Source: Microtetraspora sp. NBRC 16547 (GTDB taxonomy: Bacteria; Actinomycetota; Actinomycetes; Streptosporangiales; Streptosporangiaceae). Taken from it: DNA of 64,000 nucleotides. The stretch lies in contig NZ_BSSE01000001.1 of assembly GCF_030268965.1 (NCBI RefSeq), positions 124,001 through 188,000 on the forward strand, read 5' to 3'. Of the stretch, positions 9,564-18,856 are shown in pieces. The notes beneath the pieces are model-generated. The model made no database searches. It worked only from the letters and a program-made list of their open reading frames with translations, and was not told the origin of the DNA. How positions within the stretch are numbered: the first letter of the stretch is position 1; each line of letters begins with the position of its first letter. A program made the translations under genes and the position numbers.

Positions 9564-12197
9564 TCACGCGATGGGCAGGGTCCTCCTGACGCTCCGGCAG
9601 ACGCCGTCGCTGCGCTCCGCCGCAGCGAGCCGCTCGGAGCCGGGCTCGCCGTACGACGTGGTGCGCTGGCGCAGCGGGCGGCCCGTGGGCGCCACCATCG
9701 CGGCGATCTCGCTGATGGTCTTGTAGGAGCCGTTCTCCGAGCCGGCCATCCGGCTGATGGTCTCCTCCATCAGCGTGCCGCCGAGGTCGTTCACGCCTCC
9801 GTCGAGCACGGCGCGGCAGAGGTCGTCGCGGAGCTTGACCCATGAGCACTGGATGTTGGGGATCGCACCGTGCAGCATGATCCGGGCCAGGGCGTGCACG
9901 GCGCGGTTCTCGCGCGCGGTCGGCCCGGGACGTGCCACCCCCGCGAGGTAGATCGGGGCGCTGTGGTGCACGAACGGCAGCAGCACGAACTCCCGGAACC
10001 CGCCCGTCTCCTCCTGGATGCTCCGGATGAGCCGGATGTGCCGGACCCAGTGCTCATGCGTGTCGACGTGGCCGTACATCATGGTCGAGGTCGTCGGGAT
10101 GCCCACCTTGTGCGCGGTGGTGATCACCTCGATCCACTCCTTCGCCGGGAGCTTGCCCTTGGTCAGCACCCAGCGGACGTCGTCGTCGAGGATCTCGGCG
10201 GCCGTGCCCGGCAGCGAGTCGACCCCCGCGTCCTTGGCCGCGTGCAGCCATTCCGCTATGGACAGGTTTGTACGGCTGGCGCCGTTGATGACCTCCATCG
10301 GCGAGAAGGCGTGCACATGGATGTCCGGGCAGCGTTCCTTGACCGCGCGGGCGATGTCGAAGTAGGCCGTGCCCGGCAGGTCGGGGTGGATGCCGCCCTG
10401 CATGCAGACCTCGGTGGCGCCCGCGTCCCACGCCTCCGCGGCCCGGTCGGCCACCTCGGAGAGCGACAGCGTGAAGGCGTCGGCGTCGGTGCGGCGCTGC
10501 GCGAACGCGCAGAACCGGCACCCGGTGTAGCAGACGTTGGTGAAGTTGATGTTCCGGTTGACGACGTAGGTGACGTCGTCGCCCACCGCCTCACGGCGCA
10601 GCCCGTCCGCGATCCGGGCCAGCTCGTCGAGGCCCGCGTCGTCCGCGCCCGCGCCGTTCTGGTCCCCGGCCAGGCCGAGCAGGGCCAGCGCCTGCTCGTC
10701 GGTCAACCCCGCGGGGTCGCTCTCCGCGACACGCAGCGCCTCCCGGACCGTCGCGGCCAGGCCGCCGCCGCCGTTCGCGGGGCGGGGCAGCCGCTCGCGG
10801 AGGGCGTCCCAGTCGCCGTAGACGCTGTCGAAGTCGGCCCGCCGATCGGCGGTCCGCCCCTCGGAGTCGATCGCGATGTGCAGGTCGGCGCGGCCCGTGC
10901 TCCGCGGCGCGCCGGAGGCTCCCGCGTCTGCCTGAGCGTGGGCCTGGAAGCCGCCGTCGGGCTCCTGCCACGGCCGTCCCTCCGGCACGACGCCCTCGCG
11001 GGCCAGGCCGGTACGGGGATCGGCCAGGGCGGCGACGTGCTCGCGCAGCCGGGGGTCGAGCCACGGCTCCCCGGCAAGCACATATTCCGGATATATCGTC
11101 AGGCGTTCCCGGAGCTCGAACCCGGCGGCGGCCGTACGCGCGGCGAGGTCGTCGATCTGCGGCCACGGGCGCTCGGGGTTCACATGGTCGGGGGTGAGCG
11201 GCGAGACGCCGCCCCAGTCGTCGATGCCCGCGCGGATCATCAGCGTGAACTCGGCGTCGACCAGGTTCGGCGGCGCCTGGATCCGGACCTTCGGCCCGAG
11301 CACGAGCCTGGCCACGGCGATCATCGCGGCGAGCTCCTGAAGGTCGGCGTCCGGCATGCCGCGCATCGCAGTGTCCGGCTTGGCGCGGAAGTTCTGGACG
11401 ATCACCTCCTGGATGCCGCCGTACTCCCGTGCCACGCGGCGGATCGCGAAGATCGCCTCGGCGCGGTCCTGGACGGTCTCCCCGATGCCGATCAGGATGC
11501 CGGTGGTGAACGGCACGCTCGTGCGCCCGGCGTCCTCCAGGACGCGCAGCCGTACGGCGGGGTCCTTGTCGGGCGAGCCGTAGTGCGCCTGGCCCTTCTC
11601 GGTGAAGAGCCGCTCGGACGTGGTCTCCAGCATCATGCCCATCGACGGCGCGACCGGCTTGAGCCGCTGGAGGTCGCGCCATGTCATCACGCCCGGGTTG
11701 AGGTGCGGCAGCAGGCCGGTCTCCTCCAGCACCCGTACGGCCATGGCCCGGACGTACGACAGGGTGTCGTCGTAGCCGTGGGCGTCCAGCCACTCGCGAG
11801 CCTGGTGCCAGCGGTCCTCGGGGCGGTCGCCCAGCGTGAACAGGGCCTCCTTGCAGCCCATCGCGGCCCCCTGGCGGGCGATCTCCAGCACCTCGTCCGG
11901 CGGCAGGAAGGGGCTGTCGAGCTTGTGCGGCGCGGTCGCGAACGTGCAGTAGCCGCAACGGTCCCGGCACAGCCGCGTCAGCGGGATGAAGACCTTCCTG
12001 CTGTAGGTGACGATCCCCGACCGGCCCACCGCCGCCAGCCCGGCGTCCCTGACCCGCGAGGCGTGGTCGAGCAAGGTTTCCAGGTGCTCGCCTCGGGCGT
12101 GCAGCAGGACGGCGGCCTCCGTGACGTCGAGGGCCTTGCCGTCACGGGCCCGAGCCAGTGCGCGCCGCAGCGCGGCGTCTGTGGGGTTCGCGCTCAT
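9564..12197 (-). CDS. fbiC: 7,8-didemethyl-8-hydroxy-5-deazariboflavin (Fo) synthase, fused FbiC
   Basis: This 877-residue fused radical-SAM enzyme makes the deazaflavin chromophore Fo from tyrosine and the ribityl-diaminouracil intermediate of riboflavin synthesis. The CofG-like half carries C-x3-C-x2-C at 77, 81 and 84 (CRDRCGYC). The CofH-like half carries it at 556, 560 and 563 (CYTGCRFC). A linker of about 100 low-conservation residues lies between. Length is normal for fused FbiC. The start is ATG at 12197 or a GTG three codons earlier (12206); neither has a clear ribosome-binding site. It converges on fbiB with a 31-nt gap, so all F420-specific core genes except fbiD lie within 5 kb. 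Confidence 0.95.
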   Translation of the reverse strand: MSANPTDAALRRALARARDGKALDVTEAAVLLHARGEHLETLLDHASRVRDAGLAAVGRSGIVTYSRKVFIPLTRLCRDRCGYCTFATAPHKLDSPFLPPDEVLEIARQGAAMGCKEALFTLGDRPEDRWHQAREWLDAHGYDDTLSYVRAMAVRVLEETGLLPHLNPGVMTWRDLQRLKPVAPSMGMMLETTSERLFTEKGQAHYGSPDKDPAVRLRVLEDAGRTSVPFTTGILIGIGETVQDRAEAIFAIRRVAREYGGIQEVIVQNFRAKPDTAMRGMPDADLQELAAMIAVARLVLGPKVRIQAPPNLVDAEFTLMIRAGIDDWGGVSPLTPDHVNPERPWPQIDDLAARTAAAGFELRERLTIYPEYVLAGEPWLDPRLREHVAALADPRTGLAREGVVPEGRPWQEPDGGFQAHAQADAGASGAPRSTGRADLHIAIDSEGRTADRRADFDSVYGDWDALRERLPRPANGGGGLAATVREALRVAESDPAGLTDEQALALLGLAGDQNGAGADDAGLDELARIADGLRREAVGDDVTYVVNRNINFTNVCYTGCRFCAFAQRRTDADAFTLSLSEVADRAAEAWDAGATEVCMQGGIHPDLPGTAYFDIARAVKERCPDIHVHAFSPMEVINGASRTNLSIAEWLHAAKDAGVDSLPGTAAEILDDDVRWVLTKGKLPAKEWIEVITTAHKVGIPTTSTMMYGHVDTHEHWVRHIRLIRSIQEETGGFREFVLLPFVHHSAPIYLAGVARPGPTARENRAVHALARIMLHGAIPNIQCSWVKLRDDLCRAVLDGGVNDLGGTLMEETISRMAGSENGSYKTISEIAAMVAPTGRPLRQRTTSYGEPGSERLAAAERSDGVCRSVRRTLPIA

Positions 12198-12267
12198 GGG
12201 CTGCACATTACGTCGCGATGGAAAACCCGCCCTCGCCGGGGCCAGGCAGATCGTGCGGTCAGCGCGG

Positions 12268-13392
12268 TCAGAACGACCGGTAGTCGCGAACGGGCATCCG
12301 CGGTCCGCGCGACGGCGGCCTGCGGCCGCTGAGCGCGATCAGCCACGTCACCCGGTGACGCTGGCCCCGGAACGGCTCCAGGAGCTCCAGCATGGCGGCG
12401 TCATCCACCTTCTGCCCGGTCAGCGCGTAGCCCACCAGGCCCGACAGGTGGAAGTCCCCCACGCTCGGCGCGTCGGGATCCCCGTGGGAGCGCTGGCGGA
12501 CCTCCGCCGACGTCCAGACCCCGATCCCCGGCAATGCCCGCAGCAGGCGATCCGCCTCGGCGAATCCCCCCGCCGGCGAAGTCACGGTCGCTTCCAGCTT
12601 CGCGGCGTGCGAGCCGGCATTGATGATCGTCCGCGCGCGTACGGCCTCCGCCCCGGCCCGGTGCCACTCCCAGGACGGGATCCGGCACCACACCTCGGGC
12701 GGCGGGATGACGATCATGCCCTCGGGCGCGGGTCCGGGGGCGGCCTCGCCGTACTTGCGCAGCAGCCAGCGCCAGGCGCGCCACGCCTCCCTGCCGACGA
12801 CCTTCTGCTCCAGCACGGCGGGGACCAGCGCCTCGAAGACGCGCAGCGTCCGGCCGACCCGCAGGCCGGGATGCCGGGAGGCCAGCTCCCCGACGAGGGC
12901 GACGGTACGCGCTGTGCGCGCGTCGCCTGACGCGGCCGCCCGCGCCAGCGTGTCCGCGAAGGCGGAGACGTCGTCATCCGCTCCAAGCAGCGAGGGCAGC
13001 GTGTCCAGCAGCCATTCCGCACCCGGTCCCCACGCCTGTCCGAGCACCTCTCCCGCCGCGGCGGTGATCCGCAGCGTGCCGGGGCCGTCCGGAGTGCGCG
13101 AGGTCCGCCAGATCGCGCCGTCGGGGGTGCGGCGCCAAATGGGGTCCCCTCCCCCGTGCCGATGCGGTGACAGGGTCAGGGCGACGTCAAGGGACGCCAC
13201 GGGCCGCCACCGGCGCTCCCGCGTGCTCGTCGCCGCACCCGTCACCCGGCCTGTCACCTTGCCCGTCACTTGGCCCGTCACTTGGCCCGTCACTTGGCCC
13301 GTCACTTGGCCCGTCACTTGGCCCGTCACTTGGCTCGTCGCAGCGCCGGTCACCGCACCTGTCATCGCGTCCGTCATCGCGTCCGTCATCAC
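12268..13392 (-). CDS. AlkA-type DNA-3-methyladenine glycosylase with repeat-encoded N-terminus
   Basis: The conserved body is about residues 55-374: a helix-hairpin-helix ([14 protein letters not shown]), then the catalytic aspartate segment [12 protein letters not shown], with [13 protein letters not shown] earlier. This is the HhH-GPD base-excision family, which removes alkylated purines. The first ~50 residues are an unusual run of T-G-Q-V and T-D-A-M repeats from short DNA repeats at 13261-13392. No family member I know has this, and every VTG unit contains a possible GTG start. The true start may therefore lie inside or after the repeats (for example near 13247), leaving the repeats as leader. 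Function is confident; the start is not. Confidence 0.85.
   Translation of the reverse strand: MMTDAMTDAMTGAVTGAATSQVTGQVTGQVTGQVTGQVTGQVTGKVTGRVTGAATSTRERRWRPVASLDVALTLSPHRHGGGDPIWRRTPDGAIWRTSRTPDGPGTLRITAAAGEVLGQAWGPGAEWLLDTLPSLLGADDDVSAFADTLARAAASGDARTARTVALVGELASRHPGLRVGRTLRVFEALVPAVLEQKVVGREAWRAWRWLLRKYGEAAPGPAPEGMIVIPPPEVWCRIPSWEWHRAGAEAVRARTIINAGSHAAKLEATVTSPAGGFAEADRLLRALPGIGVWTSAEVRQRSHGDPDAPSVGDFHLSGLVGYALTGQKVDDAAMLELLEPFRGQRHRVTWLIALSGRRPPSRGPRMPVRDYRSF
13261..13332. repeat. Six perfect 12-bp tandem repeats
   Basis: The unit GCCCGTCACTTG occurs six times without change, with degenerate copies on both sides and a related GTCCGTCATCGC pair at 13369-13392. On the minus strand it reads as VTGQ codons. 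The 12-bp period keeps frame, so copy-number change would alter protein or leader length without a frameshift. Confidence 0.9.
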
Positions 13393-13536
13393 GCCTGCCG
13401 CCCCACCGTCTCAACGTACTCGGACGCCGCCGCTCACCTGTCCGCCGCGGACGGTCACGGGAGGCCGTGGGCGCCGAGGTGGCCCGGGGCCTCGGGAGGG
13501 CCCAGAGCCCGGGCTGGGCGTGGCGAGCCGGGGGGG

Positions 13537-13592
13537 TCGCGGAGCCGTGGTCGCGGAGCCGTGGCCGCGGAGCCGTGGCCGCGGAGCCGTGG
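13537..13592. repeat. Four 14-bp tandem repeats in the gap before the NDP-sugar pyrophosphorylase stop
   Basis: The unit (T/C)CGCGGAGCCGTGG is repeated four times, two copies with T and two with C first. It lies in the 212-nt gap between the AlkA-like start and the pyrophosphorylase stop at 13605. Nothing else recognisable is in this gap. Confidence 0.85.
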
Positions 13593-13604
13593 CCGGAAGG
13601 CGCG

Positions 13605-14708
13605 TCAGACGTCGCTGGAGAACCGGACCGAGCACTCGCCCAGCGTGACACCGGGCCAGACGCGGGCGCCGGCGGCGAGCTCGTTGCCCGGGCCGATGAC
13701 GGCGCCGTCGCCCACGACCACGTCACGCAGCACCGCGCCGGTCGAGATCCGGGCTCCCACGCCGACGATCGAGTCGATCACAGTGGCCCCCGGCTCCACC
13801 ACGGCGCCGTCGCCGAGGACGCTTCCCTGGACGCTGGCCCCCGCCTCGACGCTCACTCCGGCGCCGACGACCGTCCCGCCCCCGACCTTGGCCTCGGGCG
13901 AGACCGTCGCGCCGTCCAGCAGGAGGACCTCGCCCACCGGCCCCGGCAGGGCATGCGACTCCAGCTTGCCCAGCACGAGGTCGGCGGAGCCCTGCACGAA
14001 GGCGGCCGGGGTCCCCACATCGAGCCAGTACGACGCGTCCGAGTACCCCAGGACCAGCTCACCGGCCTCGATCAGGCCGGGGAAGGTCTCCCGCTCCACC
14101 GAAACGACCTGGCCGGGCGGGATCGAGTCGATGACCGAGCGCTGGAAGACGTAGCACCCGGCGTTGATCCGGTTCGTCACCGGATTGGGCGTCTTCTCCA
14201 GGAACGCCGTGACGCGGCCGTCGGAGTCGGTCGGCACGCAGCCGAACCTGGACGGGTCGTCGACCTCGGTCAGGTGGAGCGTGGCCGCGGCGCCGCGCTC
14301 CACATGCATCCTGATCTGGTCGGAGATGTCGTGCCCGGACAGGATGTCGCCGTTCAGCACCAGCACCGGGTCGTCCGGACCGCAGGTGAGCGCCTGGGCA
14401 GCGTTCCGGATCGCGCCGCCGGTGCCCAGCGGCGTCTCCTCCGTCATGTAGACGATGTCCAGCCCGAGGGCGGAGCCGTCGCCGAAGGCCTCAGCGAACA
14501 TCGAGGCGCGGTAGGAGGTGGCGAACACGATCCGCCGCACCCCGAACGAGCGGGCCTTCGCCAGTTGGTGCGCGAGGAACGGAACCCCGGCCGTCGGCAG
14601 CAACGGCTTCGGCGTAAAAAGCGTCAAAGGCCGCAAACGCGTACCTTGACCTCCTACCAGAAGAATCGCCTCATAATGGGCCGACTCCGGCAAACAGCTC
14701 GTCCTCAC
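13605..14708 (-). CDS. NDP-sugar pyrophosphorylase, probably mannose-1-phosphate guanylyltransferase
   Basis: This 367-residue protein has an N-terminal nucleotidyltransferase domain (AILLVGGQGTRLRPLT, PKPLLP, LVLNGDIL, ETPLGTGGAIRNA). The C-terminal left-handed beta-helix of hexapeptide repeats (GATVSPEAKVGGGTVVGAG and on) starts near residue 240. This matches the actinobacterial protein near whiB/fbiA usually called mannose-1-phosphate guanylyltransferase, which supplies GDP-mannose. The exact base and sugar cannot be read from sequence. The start is GTG at 14708; a TTG a few codons in is possible. It stands alone, with 150 nt to the next gene. Confidence 0.85.
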   Translation of the reverse strand: MRTSCLPESAHYEAILLVGGQGTRLRPLTLFTPKPLLPTAGVPFLAHQLAKARSFGVRRIVFATSYRASMFAEAFGDGSALGLDIVYMTEETPLGTGGAIRNAAQALTCGPDDPVLVLNGDILSGHDISDQIRMHVERGAAATLHLTEVDDPSRFGCVPTDSDGRVTAFLEKTPNPVTNRINAGCYVFQRSVIDSIPPGQVVSVERETFPGLIEAGELVLGYSDASYWLDVGTPAAFVQGSADLVLGKLESHALPGPVGEVLLLDGATVSPEAKVGGGTVVGAGVSVEAGASVQGSVLGDGAVVEPGATVIDSIVGVGARISTGAVLRDVVVGDGAVIGPGNELAAGARVWPGVTLGECSVRFSSDV

Positions 14709-14858
14709 AGTGGCGAGGTTAGCCTAACGATCCGCAGGACGCCGGGCGGAAACCAGATGTGCCCGACCGGAGACCGGCCCATGGAATTCCGCTGGCCTGG
14801 CAAATGCCCATGAATCACACAAAGCCGCCGGGCGTGGACGTGTCCCGGATCACGCCCG

Positions 14859-15803
14859 CTATTCCATCGGCGGATCGTCCCGTCCGGACGTGACCCCGGA
14901 CAGGGCGGGGGTCGCCCGCCGCGCGGAGATCCCGGCGAGGCCCGCGCACACGAGGTCTCCCACGGAGACGATCAGCCGCGAGCAGAGCGTCGCGGCGATC
15001 GCGGCATCCTGGTGGAGCACGGGCGCCAACGCCGCGATCATCGCGACCTCGCGCACTCCGGCGCCCGCGGGCGCGACCACTACGACGAAGCCCAGACACC
15101 AGGCCAGCGCGAACGCGCCGACGCTCAGCAGCACCGCCTTCGGCCCCGTCGCGCTGAGGCCGTGGACGATCAGCGCGAGATGCGTGCCATACGCGGCCCA
15201 GCCGCCGAAGGCCCAGCCGCACGCGACGAGCACGCCGCGCCGGGTCAGCGGCCGCTCCAGCGGCGGCTTGCGCAGCAGCCGGAGCCCGCGATTGATGCCC
15301 CAGTTCACCACGGACGGATGCAGGGCGGCCGCCAGCACCGGGATCAGCAGCAGCAGCCAGGCGAACCTCGCCACGGAGCCGCCCGCGAGCACCGGCAGCG
15401 TCACGGCCGCCGTCAGGAGCCCGCTGCCGAGGTAGACGGGATAGGTCAGGAAGAAGGCCGCCGCGCTGCGCGACCTCGGGACACCGTGGTCACGGCCCAT
15501 CTCCATCTGGGCCAGCACCGGCCAGAGCGACCCGGGGATGTACTTCCCGAGCTGGCCGACGAAGAAGATCTTCGCGGCGTCCGGGAACGCCAGCGGCGAG
15601 CCGAGATCGCCGAGTAGCGCCCGCCACATCATCATCCCGCAGCCCAGGGCGGCGATCACGGCGAGCAGGGATCCGCCGAGCTCCGGCCAGGACAGCCGCG
15701 CGAAGCCCTCGGACACCTCGGTCCACCGGCTCGCGACCGCCCAGACGCCGAAGCCCAGCGCGACGGCCAGGAAGAGCAGCCGGACGACCTTGCGCCCGCT
15801 CAC
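14859..15803 (-). CDS. Flippase-like integral membrane protein (lysylphosphatidylglycerol-synthase TM family)
   Basis: This 314-residue protein has about seven or eight membrane helices and the family motifs FFVGQLGKYIPGSLWPVLAQ, RDHGVPRSRSAAAF and VVVVAPAGAGVREVAMIA. These mark the UPF0104/AglD-like group, whose members are proposed to move or assemble lipid-linked glycans. The start is GTG at 15803, 10 nt after the methyltransferase stop, so the two form an operon. A paralogue with the same motifs lies at 16853-17800 on the other strand. A weak hairpin (GGGCGTG/CACGCCC, 14830-14857) follows the stop. Confidence 0.82.
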   Translation of the reverse strand: MSGRKVVRLLFLAVALGFGVWAVASRWTEVSEGFARLSWPELGGSLLAVIAALGCGMMMWRALLGDLGSPLAFPDAAKIFFVGQLGKYIPGSLWPVLAQMEMGRDHGVPRSRSAAAFFLTYPVYLGSGLLTAAVTLPVLAGGSVARFAWLLLLIPVLAAALHPSVVNWGINRGLRLLRKPPLERPLTRRGVLVACGWAFGGWAAYGTHLALIVHGLSATGPKAVLLSVGAFALAWCLGFVVVVAPAGAGVREVAMIAALAPVLHQDAAIAATLCSRLIVSVGDLVCAGLAGISARRATPALSGVTSGRDDPPME

Positions 15804-15813
15804 GGTGCACCGG

Positions 15814-16659
15814 TCATGGCGTGCGCACCGGCTCGGGCGGCTGGGGAAGCACGGGCCCGCGCGGGCGGCGCGGCGTCCTGGTCGCGACCCACAGGTACGT
15901 CGGCACGATCGGCAGCAGGGCCTTCAACGCCCCGCGCGGCGCGCGCTCCAGGGTGCTCTTGGCGACCCGCCCCACCGCTCCGGGGAACAGCTCGCCGCCG
16001 GCGAACCGCTCGGGCGAGGCCAGCACCGGGAACGTGTAGTCCCACACGTGGAAGTCCCCGAGCATCCTCCGCAGGCCGCCGCGGGTGCGGAACCGCTCGT
16101 AGTAGCTGTCCGCCCGGCCGAACGCCCGCACGTAGCGGTCGGCGGCGGCCGGCGGCAGGTAGGACAGGAACGGCAGCTTGTAGTGCGGCTCCATGACGCC
16201 GAGCCGGTTGCCGAGGCCCAGGTAGAGCACGCCGTCGTCGGCCAGCACCCGGTGCATGTCTTTGATCACCGCGTCGGGGTCCACCACGTGCTCGTAGATG
16301 TGGTTGAACACCAGCACGTCGACCGAGCCATCGGGGAACGGCAGCGCGCCGCCGTCCGCGCACACGAACTCGACCCGCTCGCCGAACCGCTCCGCGGCCT
16401 TCCGCAGCCCGGGGACGTCGATGTCCACCCCGAAGGTGCGGCTCGCCCCCGCAGCCGCGAGCTCGTCGGCGATGAACCCGGCGGAACAGCCGATGTCGGC
16501 GACCGTCAGCCCGGCCAGCGGGCGGGCGGGATCCTCGGCGCCCAGGAAGTGGCCGAGCACGGCGATGATCTTGGCCGCCTTGCGGCGGCGCTTCTCCTCG
16601 TCCAGCATCGCGGACTGGAACTCGGAGTACTCCAGCTGGGCGGCACGTTGCCTGCTCAC
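15814..16659 (-). CDS. SAM-dependent class I methyltransferase
   Basis: This 281-residue protein carries the Rossmann motif VADIGCSAGFIADELAAAG (about 53-71), the acidic GVDIDV and the post-motif FNHIYEHVVDPDAVI typical of methyltransferase type 11/UbiE-like folds. The C-terminal third (LPPAAADRYVRAFG and on) resembles methyltransferases in glycan clusters. The start is GTG at 16659. The gene is first of a two-gene operon with the flippase-like protein. The substrate is probably a sugar or lipid-linked glycan intermediate, inferred only from neighbours. Confidence 0.82.
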   Translation of the reverse strand: MSRQRAAQLEYSEFQSAMLDEEKRRRKAAKIIAVLGHFLGAEDPARPLAGLTVADIGCSAGFIADELAAAGASRTFGVDIDVPGLRKAAERFGERVEFVCADGGALPFPDGSVDVLVFNHIYEHVVDPDAVIKDMHRVLADDGVLYLGLGNRLGVMEPHYKLPFLSYLPPAAADRYVRAFGRADSYYERFRTRGGLRRMLGDFHVWDYTFPVLASPERFAGGELFPGAVGRVAKSTLERAPRGALKALLPIVPTYLWVATRTPRRPRGPVLPQPPEPVRTP

Positions 16660-16852
16660 CGGTCGCTCACCACTCCCCTGCCGCGCGGCCCGATCCGGTC
16701 GCCATGCCAGGCCGGCCGCCGCTCATCGGCCCGCTCAACGCTCCTCCGCTTCCCACGCCGCCCAACAGTACCGGCGCGCCAGGGCCGGCTCGGCCCGCCT
16801 TGTGGACAACTCACCCCTACCAATCAGTAGCTTCGGACCGTACTCTTGGCGG

Positions 16853-17800
16853 ATGCTGAGCCGCCTGCGGTCGAGCCGACTGATCAGGGGCCTCCTGGCC
16901 CTGATCGCGCTGGGGTTCCTGGGATACGGCCTGGCCAGGAACTGGACGGAGACGTCGGCCGCCGTCGCCCGCCTCTCATGGTGGTCGCTCGCCGGATGCC
17001 TCGCCGCCGTGCTGGCGGGCTTCGCCTTCATGCTGCTCGCCTGGATGGCCGTCCTGGGCGGGCTCGGCTCGCGCCTGCCGTTCCGGGTGGCCGCCCGCGT
17101 CCTGTATGTGGGGCAGCTCGGCAAGTACATCCCCGGATCGGTGTGGGCGTTCGCGGCCATGATGGAGCTGGCCCGCGACCACGGGGCGCCCCCTCGGCGC
17201 ACGTTCAGCTCCACGGCGCTCGCCCTGGTCACGTCGCTCGGCTGTGCCCTCACCCTCGCGGCGGCCACGCTCTCCCGGCAGATCGCCGGCCAGGCATGGC
17301 AACTGCTGACGCTGATCCCGCTCATCCTCGTCGGCCTGCACCCCCGCGTGCTGACCTGGGGTCTGAACCTCGCCCTCAGGATCGCCAGGAAAGAGCCCCT
17401 CGACCGGGTGCTCAGTGGGGCCGACATGGTCAGGGCCGCCACCTGGACGATGATCGGCTGGCTCTGCTACGGCGTCCATCTGTGGGTCCTGGTCGCCGAC
17501 ATGCGCCCGGGCGGCCTCTCGCTCTACGCCGTCGCCGCCGGGGCGTACGCGCTGGCCTGGGCGACCGGGATCCTGACGGTCGTGGTCCCGGCGGGCATCG
17601 GGGTGCGCGAGGGGGCGTTGGTCGTGGCCCTGGCGCCCGTCCTGGACACGCCGAGGGCGCTGGTGGTCGCCGTCGTGTCGCGGGTCGCCTTCACGCTGGG
17701 CGACGCCGCCTGGGCCGGGCTCGGCTTCCTTCTCGCCCGCACCGTCCCGCGTCCCGCCCTCCCTCTCGGTCAGGAGAGCCCGAACAGCGTGTCGAGGTAG
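16853..17800 (+). CDS. Second flippase-like integral membrane protein
   Basis: This 315-residue paralogue of the protein at 14859-15803 shares VLYVGQLGKYIPGSVWAFAA, LARDHGAPPRR and TVVVPAGIGVREGALVV. It belongs to the same lipid-linked-glycan flippase-like family. The ATG at 16853 has only GGCGG upstream. A TACTCT hexamer ends 6 nt before it, so the transcript may be leaderless. Its 3' end overlaps the convergent GT4 gene by 31 nt. Two paralogues 1 kb apart suggest two lipid-linked substrates or a duplication. Confidence 0.82.
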   Translation: MLSRLRSSRLIRGLLALIALGFLGYGLARNWTETSAAVARLSWWSLAGCLAAVLAGFAFMLLAWMAVLGGLGSRLPFRVAARVLYVGQLGKYIPGSVWAFAAMMELARDHGAPPRRTFSSTALALVTSLGCALTLAAATLSRQIAGQAWQLLTLIPLILVGLHPRVLTWGLNLALRIARKEPLDRVLSGADMVRAATWTMIGWLCYGVHLWVLVADMRPGGLSLYAVAAGAYALAWATGILTVVVPAGIGVREGALVVALAPVLDTPRALVVAVVSRVAFTLGDAAWAGLGFLLARTVPRPALPLGQESPNSVSR

Positions 17801-18846
17801 GCGGCCCAGAACGGCTCGGGATCGACGGCCTTGACCCCTTCGGCCAGCCGCCGCGCCGTACCCGGCTCGTAGAAGCGGGTGATCGCCTCCGCCAGCGCGT
17901 CCACGGAGCCGGGCTCGACGAGCAGGCCGTCCACGTCGTCGATCACGTTGTCGGGAAGCGCGCCGACCCTGGTCGCGATCACGGGGACGCCGTGCTCGTG
18001 GCCGAGCCAGACGTTCTGGCTGGCCGTCGCCGATCGGTACGGGAGCACGAGCGCGTCGGCCCGCGCGAACAGCCCCGGCACGTCGTCCGCCGCCACGTAT
18101 CCCGGCCGCAGCTCGACCCGGTCGCCCAGCCCGAGCTCGCCGATGAGCGCCCTGGTCTCCTCCAGGCCACCCCAGAACTCGCCCGCGACGGTGAGGCGCA
18201 CGTCCGGGACCCGGGCGAGCGCCCGCAGCAGCAGGTCGAGCCCCTTGTACGGCCGGACGATGCCGAAGAACAGCAGCTCCCGGCGCGACTCGCGCTCCCG
18301 CGACGTGGGGCCGCCGACCGCGGGCAGGTGCGGCGCGAGCGCGGACTCCGCAACCGGGACCCCGGTGAGCCCGCGGGCCAGCTCCGCCTGCTGCTCCGAA
18401 TGCGCCAGGACCGCGTCGACCCGCGCGAGCAGCGCCTTCATCAACGGCCGGTCGTACGGCTTGCGCTCGTGCGGCAGCACGTTGTGGCACAACGCCACCA
18501 CCCGGGTCCGGCGGCGCAGGCCGTACAGGATGCCGAGGTAGGCGGGCACCTGCACCGGGCTGAGCACGGCCAGGATCACGAGGTCGGCCTCCCGCAGGCG
18601 CCGGCCGCAGCGGACCCAGCCGTCGGGCCGCCGCCAGTCGAGCTCGCGGCGCGTCCGGGGGTACGGCTCGCCCTCCGGCGTGTCGATCGTCTGCTGACCG
18701 GGATAGAGGAAGGAGGGGTACTGCGCCTTCCACGACTCGATCACCACGTCGTGGCCGCGCGCCCGCAGCCGGTGGGCGAGCTCGGTCGTGTGCTGGGCGC
18801 CCCCGCCCTTGTAGGGGTAGGTCGGGCCGACGATCGCGATCCTCAT
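17770..18846 (-). CDS. GT4 family glycosyltransferase
   Basis: This 358-residue GT-B enzyme starts MRIAIVGPTYPYKGGGAQHT, the usual acceptor-side loop of family 4. It has ELLFFGIVRPYKGLDLLLRA at the start of the C-terminal domain and the donor-binding segment HEHGVPVIATRVGALPDNV. Length is normal. The start is ATG at 18846, 10 nt after the stop of the GT2 gene, so the two are co-transcribed. It probably adds a sugar to a membrane-linked glycan; donor unknown. Confidence 0.87.
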   Translation of the reverse strand: MRIAIVGPTYPYKGGGAQHTTELAHRLRARGHDVVIESWKAQYPSFLYPGQQTIDTPEGEPYPRTRRELDWRRPDGWVRCGRRLREADLVILAVLSPVQVPAYLGILYGLRRRTRVVALCHNVLPHERKPYDRPLMKALLARVDAVLAHSEQQAELARGLTGVPVAESALAPHLPAVGGPTSRERESRRELLFFGIVRPYKGLDLLLRALARVPDVRLTVAGEFWGGLEETRALIGELGLGDRVELRPGYVAADDVPGLFARADALVLPYRSATASQNVWLGHEHGVPVIATRVGALPDNVIDDVDGLLVEPGSVDALAEAITRFYEPGTARRLAEGVKAVDPEPFWAAYLDTLFGLS

Positions 18847-18856
18847 CCTGCCGCCG

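Noticed and set aside
13261-13332. CRISPR array
   Set aside because: The units are 12 bp and directly adjacent with no spacers, so this is a simple tandem repeat.
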